From assembly GCA_963850765.1 (NCBI GenBank), contig CAWKMN010000006.1, positions 248,001 to 312,000 on the forward strand: a stretch of 64,000 nucleotides of DNA, given 5' to 3'. The notes below the pieces were generated by a model. It did no database searches, was not told the DNA's origin, and worked only from the letters and a program-made list of their open reading frames with translations. The translations under genes and the position numbers were made by a program. This document shows positions 52,738-60,812 of the stretch, piece by piece. This DNA is from CAWKMN01 sp963850765 (lineage in GTDB: Bacteria; Chloroflexota; Anaerolineae; Aggregatilineales; Aggregatilineaceae). The number at the start of each line of letters is the position of its first letter. The first letter of the stretch is position 1.

Positions 52738-53531
52738 CAATTGACGCGACCGCATACGCTGGTTTCCGGTTGCTGCTTGATCCTGACACCCTGGACGTCG
52801 AGACCGACGGTACGCTGGTTTTTAGACAGACTCCCCGAACCGCCGAATCGCTGCGGAATGTGCTCCGGTCGCCCGGCGCGGTTTCCCCTGATCAGGTGAT
52901 GTATTACACGTATTATCCCACCTGCGCAGCCGAGGCGGTTCAGCAGATACTGGATCGCCATCAGCTTACCTACAGCCTTGTCCTGCTGCCGCCGTTGTCT
53001 ATCGATGGTGAGTTCGCCAAAACCCAGGGACACTACCACCCGGCTGTACCTGGCACACCCTACGGGTATCCGGAAGTTTATACCCAGTTATACGGCCGCT
53101 TGCTGCTGTTCCTCCAGAAACGCAACCGGGCGAACCCGGATACGCCGCTGGACTGCGTGCTGATCGATATGACCCCCGGAGTCACTGTCACCGTTCCACC
53201 CGAATACGCCCATGTGCTGATCAATCCCACCCCCGAGATCGCGCTGATGGCCGGACTCTACAGTCCCGATTTTAAGCCGGACTATACGGAAGTTTATGAG
53301 CATCGAGGGTTGGCATACTATATCCTGGATCAGAACGGCACTATCGGCATTGAGCCGAATCCGCGCTATACGGATCCACCTCCGCTGAAGCAGCCAGACA
53401 CGTTGACAGGCACAGTTTTCGCTCCTCCGCACCCTGGCAGACCGCTGTGGGAAGCGTTTATCTCTCAGCCTGGGTCGTACTCATTTCTCACTCAACCCGA
53501 AGTCATGATGCCGTACTTCAATCTGGCATAG
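52734..53531 (+). CDS. Cupin-type glucose-6-phosphate isomerase
   Basis: A 265-residue protein of the archaeal/cupin phosphoglucose isomerase family. The metal-binding cupin motif GEFAKTQGHYHPAVPG (about 86-101) with two histidines is followed by PEVYTQLYGRLLLFLQ, where glutamate and the later histidine complete the site. It interconverts glucose- and fructose-6-phosphate. The family is sporadic in bacteria. Its ATG overlaps the ROK stop; together ROK, isomerase and PfkB form a short route from a hexose to fructose-1,6-bisphosphate or a related bisphosphate for the aldolase. Confidence 0.88.
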   Translation: MTIDATAYAGFRLLLDPDTLDVETDGTLVFRQTPRTAESLRNVLRSPGAVSPDQVMYYTYYPTCAAEAVQQILDRHQLTYSLVLLPPLSIDGEFAKTQGHYHPAVPGTPYGYPEVYTQLYGRLLLFLQKRNRANPDTPLDCVLIDMTPGVTVTVPPEYAHVLINPTPEIALMAGLYSPDFKPDYTEVYEHRGLAYYILDQNGTIGIEPNPRYTDPPPLKQPDTLTGTVFAPPHPGRPLWEAFISQPGSYSFLTQPEVMMPYFNLA

Positions 53532-53619
53532 CATTACGAAAGGAGCGTGATAGCGGGGCAACCAATCGGACGATATATCCTTCGTGGCAAACATAATTAC
53601 GGTTTAAGGAGAGAAAAAC

Positions 53620-55422
53620 ATGGTAGTTTCACGCAAATTCCTGACAGTTATTTCACTCATCGTGCTCGTGTTCTCGGCGCTGCCGGTGGCGTCTGCCCAG
53701 GATGAAGGTCCCTTCGTCGTGGGGTATTCGGCGGCGGGGTTGATCGACGAGCTGCAAATTGCGTGGAGTGAAGGGCTGACCGAGGTCGTGGAGGCGGCCG
53801 GCGGCCAGGTGATCCTGGTCGACTCGCAGAACGACATCGCCAAGCAGATTGCGGACATCGAGGACCTGCTGGCCCAGGAGATCGACTATCTGGTGATCAA
53901 CCCGGTGGACGAGGCGGGCATCGTGGCCGCGGTGGAAGCGGCCAACGAGGCGGGCGTGCCGGTCTTCACCATCGACCGGGCATCGGGCGGGGGTGAGGTG
54001 CGGGTGCACGTCGGCTTTGACAACTACAAAGCCGGCTACGACGCGGGCATCTACATCGCCGAGCAGAACGGTGGTCAGGGCAAGGTCGCCCAGTTGGAAG
54101 GGCAGGCGGGCACCTCGGTCGCGCGCGAGCGCGGGCAGGGCTTCCGCGATGCGATTGCCCAGTACCCCGACATGGAGATCGTGTTCGAGCAGCCCACCGA
54201 CTGGTCGACCGCCCAGGGGCTGTCCGCCACCGAGGACCTGCTGGTCGCCCATCCCGATGTCGTCGGCATCTGGGCGCACGCCGACTCGATCATCATGGGC
54301 GCGGTGGAAGCGCTCGAAGCCGAAGACCTGAATGAGCAGGTCGTCACCGTGGGTATGGGTATGTTCGCCGGCGGTCCCGAAGCCATCCAGGCGGGTCGTC
54401 TTGACGCCAGTTGGGAACTCTTCCCCGCGGCACTCGGCAAAGTCGCCGGTGATGCCGTCGTCGCCGTCCATGCCGGTGAGGATGTCGAACCCGTCATCGG
54501 CACCCCCATGACCTTCGTCACCGCGGACAATATCGCGGAAGTGCAGGCCATGACCGCGGCTCCGGCCCAGGACTTGGAACCGTTTGTCGTGGGGTATTCG
54601 GCGGCGGGGCTGATCGACGAGCTGCAAATTGCGTGGAGTGAAGGGCTGACCGAGGTCGTGGAGGCGGCCGGCGGCCAGGTGATCCTGGTCGACTCGCAGA
54701 ACGACATCGCCAAGCAGATTGCGGACATCGAGGACCTGCTGGCCCAGGAGATCGACTATCTGGTGATCAACCCGGTGGACGAGGCGGGCATCGTGGCGGC
54801 GGTGGAAGCGGCCAACGAGGCGGGCGTGCCGGTCTTCACCATCGACCGGGCATCGGGCGGGGGTGAGGTGCGGGTGCATGTCGGCTTTGACAACTACAAA
54901 GCCGGCTACGACGCGGGCATCTACATCGCCGAGCAGAACGGTGGTCAGGGCAAGGTCGCCCAGTTGGAAGGGCAGGCGGGCACCTCGGTCGCGCGCGAGC
55001 GCGGGCAGGGCTTCCGCGATGCGATTGCCCAGTACCCCGACATGGAGATCGTGTTCGAGCAGCCCACCGACTGGTCGACCGCCCAGGGGCTGTCCGCCAC
55101 CGAGGACCTGCTGGTCGCCCATCCCGATGTCGTCGGCATCTGGGCGCACGCCGACTCGATCATCATGGGCGCGGTGGAAGCGCTCGAAGCCGAAGACCTG
55201 AATGAGCAGGTCGTCACCGTGGGTATGGGTATGTTCGCGGGCGGTCCCGAAGCCATCCAGGCGGGTCGTCTCGACGCCAGTTGGGAACTCTTCCCCGCGG
55301 CACTCGGCAAAGTCGCCGGTGAAGCCGTCGTCGCCGTCCATGCCGGTGAGGAAGTCGAACCCGTCATCGGTACCCCCATGACCTTCGTCACCGCGGACAA
55401 TATCGCGGAGTTTCTGAAGTAA
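53620..55422 (+). CDS. Tandem-duplicated sugar-binding protein (RbsB-like), two domains in one chain
   Basis: A 600-residue exported protein made of a signal peptide (1-27), a complete ribose-type binding domain (about 31-308), a 14-residue linker (EVQAMTAAPAQDLE) and a second almost identical domain (about 322-598). Ordinary RbsB-like proteins have one domain of about 290. Each copy shows FVVGYSAAGLIDELQIAWSE-type start, IDYLVINPVDEAG and VGFDNYKAGYDAG. The copies differ at only two residues (D to E twice). AAGGAG precedes the ATG. The permease and ATPase follow, so it is the receptor of this CUT2-type transporter. Confidence 0.93.
   Translation: MVVSRKFLTVISLIVLVFSALPVASAQDEGPFVVGYSAAGLIDELQIAWSEGLTEVVEAAGGQVILVDSQNDIAKQIADIEDLLAQEIDYLVINPVDEAGIVAAVEAANEAGVPVFTIDRASGGGEVRVHVGFDNYKAGYDAGIYIAEQNGGQGKVAQLEGQAGTSVARERGQGFRDAIAQYPDMEIVFEQPTDWSTAQGLSATEDLLVAHPDVVGIWAHADSIIMGAVEALEAEDLNEQVVTVGMGMFAGGPEAIQAGRLDASWELFPAALGKVAGDAVVAVHAGEDVEPVIGTPMTFVTADNIAEVQAMTAAPAQDLEPFVVGYSAAGLIDELQIAWSEGLTEVVEAAGGQVILVDSQNDIAKQIADIEDLLAQEIDYLVINPVDEAGIVAAVEAANEAGVPVFTIDRASGGGEVRVHVGFDNYKAGYDAGIYIAEQNGGQGKVAQLEGQAGTSVARERGQGFRDAIAQYPDMEIVFEQPTDWSTAQGLSATEDLLVAHPDVVGIWAHADSIIMGAVEALEAEDLNEQVVTVGMGMFAGGPEAIQAGRLDASWELFPAALGKVAGEAVVAVHAGEEVEPVIGTPMTFVTADNIAEFLK
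53713..55409 (+). repeat. Near-perfect tandem duplication of 827 bases (period 870)
   Basis: Bases 53713-54539 and 54583-55409 are the same sequence with nine substitutions that I can count (about 99% identity). Eight are at third codon positions and one is a synonymous TTG/CTG change. The 43-base linker between them is not duplicated upstream. The duplication is in frame. It may be recent, kept alike by gene conversion, or an assembly expansion. Confidence 0.93.
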
Positions 55423-55435
55423 ATATGCAGGAAAC

Positions 55436-55482
55436 GGCGGGACGGCAGAAGTCACTTGTTAATGATCCGCTGCCGTCTCGCC
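55436..55482 (+). terminator. Stem-loop after duplicated binding-protein gene
   Basis: GGCGGGACGGCAG (55436-55448) pairs with CTGCCGTCTCGCC (55470-55482) over 13 positions, one of them a G-U pair, with a 21-base loop and TTTGT just after. It is a likely partial terminator or stabiliser between the binding-protein gene and the permease gene. Confidence 0.7.
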
Positions 55483-55518
55483 TTTGTCTATACAATACGA
55501 ATCATAGGAACAACATAA

Positions 55519-56511
55519 ATGATTTCGTTTGAGCCAGCGAATATCCAAAGCAGCGGTCGTATCACGCCAACATCCAGTTATGCTCAGCAGTTCTGGCAGA
55601 TCTGGAACCGTTTTGGGATCATCATTATCATGATCGTCTTCGCCATTGCGCTGTCCCTGCTGACCGACCGGTTCCTGACCACACGTAATCTCTTAAACGT
55701 CGGGCGGCAAGTATCGGTGATGTCGCTGCTTTCGTTCGGTATTCTGGTGGTGGTCATTACCGGTAACGTGGACCTGACCGTGGGCGCGTTCATGGGGTTT
55801 GTGGGCGCATTATTCGCAGGTTGGACGCTGGATTACGGGTTGACACAGGCGATTGTCATGGGTTTTGGCGTCGCACTTCTTGCGGGCACCGTGACCGGCT
55901 TTCTGTCTACACGAGGCGCGGGACTATCGGTCATCGTCACGCTCGCCATGTTGACGATCTTCCAGGGCGCAACCTTGCTCTATACCGATGGCCGCCCCAT
56001 CAGTGGCCTGCCGGATAATCTGCGAGAGCTGGGCCGTGGCTATCTTGGGCCGATTCCGTGGCCGGTGGTGATCGCCATCATCGTCGCCATGGTGATTCAT
56101 ATCATGCTGCGCTACACCGCCTTTGGACGCGAACTCTACGCCATTGGGGGCAACCAGGAAGCCGCCCGTCTATCCGGTATCCCGGTCAAGCGGCGAATTA
56201 TCACTGGGTTCCTGATTTCTGCCAGCTTGTCCGCACTGGCTGCCTTGATCCTGATCGCCCGCGTTTCTTCTGCCCAACCGACTGCCGGCGTCGGAGACGA
56301 ACTCAACGCTGTCGGGGCGGTTCTCATTGGTGGTGCGAGTCTCAGCGGCGGTGCGGGCACAGTGATCGGTACCATTGCGGGGGTGCTCATCCTGGGCATG
56401 ATCAGCAACGGGCTTAACCTGCTCCAGGTCAATCCCTTTTACCAATACATCATCAAGGGGTTGATCATCCTTTTCGCGATCTTGATGGACCAGTGGGGAC
56501 GTCAGCACTGA
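55519..56511 (+). CDS. CUT2 sugar ABC transporter permease (RbsC type)
   Basis: A 330-residue permease with about nine to ten helices. RbsC marks: FLTTRNLLNVGRQVSVMSLLSFG, ITGNVDLTVGAFMGF, AIGGNQEAARLSGIPV (the ATPase-contact loop) and GGASLSGGAGTVIGTIAG. AGGAAC lies upstream of ATG 55519. It forms the channel with a duplicate of itself and works with the following ATPase and the tandem binding protein. Confidence 0.94.
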   Translation: MISFEPANIQSSGRITPTSSYAQQFWQIWNRFGIIIIMIVFAIALSLLTDRFLTTRNLLNVGRQVSVMSLLSFGILVVVITGNVDLTVGAFMGFVGALFAGWTLDYGLTQAIVMGFGVALLAGTVTGFLSTRGAGLSVIVTLAMLTIFQGATLLYTDGRPISGLPDNLRELGRGYLGPIPWPVVIAIIVAMVIHIMLRYTAFGRELYAIGGNQEAARLSGIPVKRRIITGFLISASLSALAALILIARVSSAQPTAGVGDELNAVGAVLIGGASLSGGAGTVIGTIAGVLILGMISNGLNLLQVNPFYQYIIKGLIILFAILMDQWGRQH

Positions 56512-56531
56512 CCATGATCGAGGACGAACCT

Positions 56532-58052
56532 ATGTCAGATCAACCTTATGTGCTTGAGATGCTCGGCATCTCCAAGAGCTTCCCCGGTGTCCAGGCCTTG
56601 ACCGATGTTACCTTGCAGTTAAGGCCCGCCGAGATCCATGCGTTGGTGGGCGAAAATGGAGCCGGCAAAAGCACCCTGATGAAAATATTGAGCGGGGCGT
56701 ACGCGCGCGATACCGGGCGAATCCTGCTGCACGGGCAGGAAGTCCACCTCTCAAACCCCAACCAAGCGCTCCAGTTTGGAATTGTTACCATTTACCAGGA
56801 GTCGAATCTTTCACCCGAACTCAGTGTTGCCGAAAACATTTTTATGGGCCGGCTGCCGCGCGTCGCGCGTATTTTTGTCAACTGGCCGCAGCTTTATCAG
56901 GATGCGCAGCAACTCCTGGATCAGCTTGGCACCACGTTCCATGCTCGCACCCAGGTCAAGGAACTATCACCCGCACAGCGCCAGATGACCGAGATCGCCA
57001 AAGCCCTTTCGATGTCGGCTAAAATTATTGTTATGGACGAGCCAACCGCCTCTCTGACCGGTTCCGAAGTCGACGTTCTAATGGCCGTGATGCGTCGTCT
57101 GCGCGATCAGGGCGTGACCATTGTGTTCATCTCGCACCGCTTGGAGGAGGTGTTCAAGCTTGCAGACCGGGTGACGGTGCTGCGCGACGGGCACTGGGTG
57201 TCCACAGCTCCGATCGGCGAGACCAGCCCCAATATCCTTGTGTCGCAGATGGTAGGCCGCCAGATCGCTAACCTGTACGAAAAGGATGAGGCGACGGTGG
57301 GCAAAAGATTGCTGCGTGTTCACGATGCATCCGGGCAGGGTTTCCACAATGTGTCCTTTGAAGTCCACGAGGCAGAAGTTGTGGGCATGTTTGGGTTAGT
57401 AGGCTCAGGGCGAACTGAGGTGGCACGGGCATTATTTGGAGCCGACCGACTCAGGAATGGTTCGGTAGAGCTTGAGGACCAGACACTGCACCTGCGCTCT
57501 CCGAGAGCTGCAATCAACGCTGGCGTCGCACTTGCGCCGGAAGATCGAAAATCACAGGGGCTTGTGCTTGGGATGTCTGTTCAATCCAACATCTCCCTGC
57601 CCATCCTGAAGCTGCTGCGTCGCCTCGGTTTTTTGCGCTTTGGTTCTGAAAAGAAATTAGCCTGGGAGTACAAAGATCGGCTCGATATTCGCACCCCGTC
57701 CCTTGAGACACCGGCTCGTTCCCTGTCGGGAGGCAACCAGCAAAAAGTCGTGATCGCGAAATGGTTGGCTACCCGCCCCAAAGTGCTCATTTTGGATGAG
57801 CCCACGCGCGGGATCGATGTCGCGGGAAAAGCCGAAGTTCATAAGCTGGTGAATTATCTGGCGGCTCAGGGCGTCGGTATTCTGTTCATATCATCTGAAC
57901 TGCCGGAGATTCTGGGCATGAGTGACCGGATTCTGGTGATGCACGAAGGGCAGTTGGTGGGTGAACTGGGTCGGGACACGGCTACCGAGGAGAGCGTTAT
58001 GCAGCTTGCCTCCGGTCAGGTCGGGCATAAACGAACAGGAGAGGACTTATGA
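56532..58052 (+). CDS. CUT2 sugar ABC transporter ATPase (RbsA type, two ATPase domains)
   Basis: The 506-residue ATPase has two fused domains. Domain 1 has Walker A GENGAGKST (about 38-46), an altered signature LSPAQRQM and Walker B IIVMDEPTASL. Domain 2 has the degenerate Walker A GLVGSGRTE usual for RbsA/MglA, signature LSGGNQQK and VLILDEPTRGID. ATG 56532 has GAGGA eight bases upstream and begins MSDQPYVLEM; two earlier in-frame ATGs lie at or before the permease end. It overlaps the UroD-like gene by four bases. Confidence 0.94.
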   Translation: MSDQPYVLEMLGISKSFPGVQALTDVTLQLRPAEIHALVGENGAGKSTLMKILSGAYARDTGRILLHGQEVHLSNPNQALQFGIVTIYQESNLSPELSVAENIFMGRLPRVARIFVNWPQLYQDAQQLLDQLGTTFHARTQVKELSPAQRQMTEIAKALSMSAKIIVMDEPTASLTGSEVDVLMAVMRRLRDQGVTIVFISHRLEEVFKLADRVTVLRDGHWVSTAPIGETSPNILVSQMVGRQIANLYEKDEATVGKRLLRVHDASGQGFHNVSFEVHEAEVVGMFGLVGSGRTEVARALFGADRLRNGSVELEDQTLHLRSPRAAINAGVALAPEDRKSQGLVLGMSVQSNISLPILKLLRRLGFLRFGSEKKLAWEYKDRLDIRTPSLETPARSLSGGNQQKVVIAKWLATRPKVLILDEPTRGIDVAGKAEVHKLVNYLAAQGVGILFISSELPEILGMSDRILVMHEGQLVGELGRDTATEESVMQLASGQVGHKRTGEDL

Positions 58053-59230
58053 CTGAAAGCCCACTCGGCTCACGCGAGCGAGTACTGCTGGCTCTGGATC
58101 ACCGCGAACCGGATCGCGTGCCGTTTAACCTCACCCTGACAGTCGAAATCTACCATCGGCTGCGCGCCTACCTGGGACTGCCTCCCGATCCCGATAAGCC
58201 GATCGGCGTGTGGACGAATGTATCACCCAACCTTGATCTGCTGGATGCGATGGGAGTCGATTTCTATTATGCCGGTCTGAACGCGCCATCGGGCCGCAAG
58301 CCAGCATCCCCCGACGATGGCCTGTTGTATGACGAGTGGCAGATTGGCCGCACCCGGGTGGATCGCGGCGATGGTAGTGTTTATTTCGAGATGGTGAGCC
58401 ATCCGCTTGCTAACGCCACCCTGCAAGATATCGCGGACTTTCCCTGGCCCGATCCTTATGATCCGGGCCGAGTGGATGGTCTGCGCGACAAAGTTAAGCG
58501 CATCCGGCAGGATACCGACAAGGCGATTATGGCCAAGTTCGCCAATTCGATCTGGGAACAATCCTGGTGGCTGTACGGCATGGAAGCCTGGATGATGGAC
58601 ATGGCTCTGAAGCCGGAAATTTGCGCCGCCATCATGGACAAGGTATGCGATCTGGCGATCGGTTTTGTCGATGTGGGGATCGATGCGGTAGGCGATCTTA
58701 TCGACATTCTACGGCTCAGTGGTGAAGATCTTGGCACGCAGATCAGCCCGATGATATCGATGCGCATGTATAACCAGATGGTCAGGCCGCGCTTCCAGCG
58801 GTATTGGTCGTTTGCCAAAGACAGACTCCGCGACAAAAACCCGGCGGCCAAGCTCATGCTGCACTCGTGTGGCAATGTGCGCGCGTTTATCCCATCCTGG
58901 ATCGAGATGGGCCTGGATGTCCTGGACCCCATTCAGCCGCGCGCCCAAGGAATGGAGCCATATGCACTGAAGCGCGATTTTGGCCAACAGCTTGTCTTTC
59001 ACGGGGGGATCGACCTTCAGCATACCCTTCCGCTTGGCACGCCGGACGAAGTACAGGCCGAGGTACGGCGTTATATTCAGGCGCTGGCCCCTGGTGGCGG
59101 GTATATTGTCGCACCTGCGCATAACGTTCAGAGCGATGTGCCTGCTGAGAATTTGGTGGCCATTCGTGATGCCATTGCTGCGTATGGAACCTATCCCATC
59201 AATACGGGTAAAACGCATGAGCTGGGTTGA
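58049..59230 (+). CDS. Uroporphyrinogen-decarboxylase-family protein (UroD/MtaA-like)
   Basis: A 393-residue TIM-barrel protein of the UroD superfamily: starts with SRERVLLALDHREPDRVPFN, has LMLHSCGNVRAFIP (HSCG motif) near residue 273 and HGGIDLQHTLPLGTPDEVQAEV near 315. Members in sugar clusters are not haem enzymes; related proteins transfer methyl groups, but no corrinoid protein is seen here. Function therefore unknown. The ATG overlaps the ATPase stop, and the FAD-oxidase gene starts 14 bases before its end, so the three genes are coupled. Confidence 0.88.
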   Translation: MTESPLGSRERVLLALDHREPDRVPFNLTLTVEIYHRLRAYLGLPPDPDKPIGVWTNVSPNLDLLDAMGVDFYYAGLNAPSGRKPASPDDGLLYDEWQIGRTRVDRGDGSVYFEMVSHPLANATLQDIADFPWPDPYDPGRVDGLRDKVKRIRQDTDKAIMAKFANSIWEQSWWLYGMEAWMMDMALKPEICAAIMDKVCDLAIGFVDVGIDAVGDLIDILRLSGEDLGTQISPMISMRMYNQMVRPRFQRYWSFAKDRLRDKNPAAKLMLHSCGNVRAFIPSWIEMGLDVLDPIQPRAQGMEPYALKRDFGQQLVFHGGIDLQHTLPLGTPDEVQAEVRRYIQALAPGGGYIVAPAHNVQSDVPAENLVAIRDAIAAYGTYPINTGKTHELG

Positions 59231-60605
59231 CGAACTCAAAACCTTGCTTGGCTCGGGGGCCGTAATCACGGACGAAGACACGATCCGCCAATGCAGCTAT
59301 GACTGGTGGCCGGTCGCTCAGAAGTGGAAACAACAGCACAAGCAGCCTTTCCGCCCCGATGTGGTTGTCCTGCCGCGCACGACCGATGAGGTGAGCCGGT
59401 TGCTGCGCTGGGCTTCCGAAAACCGGATCCCTGTCACGCCGCGCGGTGCTGGCTCGGGCGTAACCGGCGCGGCCCTGGTCGTGCGCGGGGGTATCTGCCT
59501 GGATATGTCGGCCATGAATCAGATACTGGCATTGGATGAAACGAATCTGCTTGTCCGGGTACAGGCGGGTACGATGGGCCACATTCTGGCCCAGGAGTTG
59601 AACCGGCAGGGCCTCACGCTCAACCATTCTCCCCAATCGCTGGAGCGCTCCAGCGTAGGAGGCTGGGTCGCTACTCGTGCCACCGGGCAATTTTCGTCGC
59701 GTTGGGGCGGCATCGAGGATTTGGCCGCGGCGTTTACCGTGGTACTGGCGACCGGCGAGATCGTAGAAACTCGCCTCGTGCCCCGCGCCGCGATCGGGCC
59801 CGATCTGCGTCACGTGTTTATCGGGTCTGAGGGCATACTTGGCGTGGTGACCGAGGTTACCCTGAAGGTTTTTCCACTGGCTGAACATTGTATTCTTGAG
59901 GCTCTGGCATTTCCGAACCTCGAAAGTGGTCTGCTGGTCATGCGCCGTATCATGCAAGCCGGGCTGCGTCCCTTTCTGGTCCGTTTTTATGATGAGAACG
60001 AAACCCGTTACGCCATGCGAGACAAGGCATTCACCGGCTGCGCGATGTTTCTGGGTTTTGAGGGGATGCGGGGTGTCGCCGAGGCCGAGTACCAGGCCGC
60101 CTTGACCATGTGCCGGGCAGAAGGTGGTCAACTGCTCGGCTCAACGCCAGTTGACGAGTGGATGGAACGGCGCTTTGACTTTTCGACCATCGAAGGCGTT
60201 CTGGCACGTCCAGGCGGGATTGCCGAAACCATCGAGATCGCGCACCTGTGGTCCAAGATTCTGGACACGTATCATAGGTTGAAGGGTGCCCTGGAACCCT
60301 TGACCAGCGAGCAGTTAGGCCATTTTTCGCATGTGTATTCCCAAGGGACGTCGCTCTATATGATTGTGTTTGGCGAGGCCGACGACGACGCGGCCGCCGA
60401 ACAGCGCCTGCTAGCGATCTGGGATGCCGCCATGCGCAGCTGCCTGGAAACCGGGGCCGCGATTTCGCACCATCACGGAATCGGGCTGGCGCGCCGGCGG
60501 TTCTTGCGCCAGGAACTGTCATCTTCGGCGGTCGTCCTGGAACGGATCAAGGCGGCATTGGACCCAGCAGATATTATGAATCCCGGCAAATTGATCTTTG
60601 ACTAG
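59217..60605 (+). CDS. FAD-binding oxidase of the VAO/GlcD family (ADPS-like)
   Basis: This 462-residue flavoprotein has the PCMH-type FAD domain (VVLPRTTDEVSRLLRWASE, then PRGAGSGVTGAAL, where FAD phosphates bind) and a C-terminal cap with AISHHHGIGLARRRFLRQEL, the SHHHGIG motif of alkyldihydroxyacetone-phosphate synthase and related oxidases. D-lactate/glycolate oxidase subunits (GlcD) are close kin. It most likely oxidises a 2-hydroxy acid or sugar acid. ATG 59217 begins MSWVDELKTLLG and is inside the UroD-like gene end. Last gene of the rightward operon. Confidence 0.9.
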   Translation: MSWVDELKTLLGSGAVITDEDTIRQCSYDWWPVAQKWKQQHKQPFRPDVVVLPRTTDEVSRLLRWASENRIPVTPRGAGSGVTGAALVVRGGICLDMSAMNQILALDETNLLVRVQAGTMGHILAQELNRQGLTLNHSPQSLERSSVGGWVATRATGQFSSRWGGIEDLAAAFTVVLATGEIVETRLVPRAAIGPDLRHVFIGSEGILGVVTEVTLKVFPLAEHCILEALAFPNLESGLLVMRRIMQAGLRPFLVRFYDENETRYAMRDKAFTGCAMFLGFEGMRGVAEAEYQAALTMCRAEGGQLLGSTPVDEWMERRFDFSTIEGVLARPGGIAETIEIAHLWSKILDTYHRLKGALEPLTSEQLGHFSHVYSQGTSLYMIVFGEADDDAAAEQRLLAIWDAAMRSCLETGAAISHHHGIGLARRRFLRQELSSSAVVLERIKAALDPADIMNPGKLIFD

Positions 60606-60609
60606 CGCG

Positions 60610-60808
60610 TGTGATGCACTTCTGGCCCCTATCCCGGCGAGCGTCCCGCAAGCGGGCTGCTCGCTTGCCCCTTTCCCCGTGCGTGCGGAGCACACCTGGA
60701 GAAAGACAGGGGCGGCTCAAGTCCCTCTCCACCCGGTGGGGAGGGATTTAGGGAGGGGCTCACTCACGGGAAAAACCCCTTCTCCAAGGCTAACCCAAGT
60801 GCATCACA
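60610..60808. repeat. MITE-like inverted-repeat element in convergent intergenic space
   Basis: TGTGATGCACTT (60610-60621) and AAGTGCATCACA (60797-60808) are perfect 12-base terminal inverted repeats bounding 199 bases. Inside are further inverted pairs, including TTTCCCCGTG/CACGGGAAA and a CCCTCTCCACC-GGTGGGGAGGG hairpin. There is no gene. It lies between two genes that end toward each other, so it could also work as a two-way terminator. No clear target duplication is seen. Confidence 0.65.
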
Positions 60809-60812
60809 GGCT

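Noticed and set aside
53713..55409. Repeat array, considered as CRISPR or other array
   Set aside because: There are only two 827-base units, both coding in frame; no short repeats or spacers.
53653..55455. A 600-residue open frame on the opposite strand of the duplicated binding-protein gene
   Set aside because: It mirrors the real gene because of strong third-position GC bias; it has no ribosome-binding site and its translation is rich in H, R and D without any family motif.
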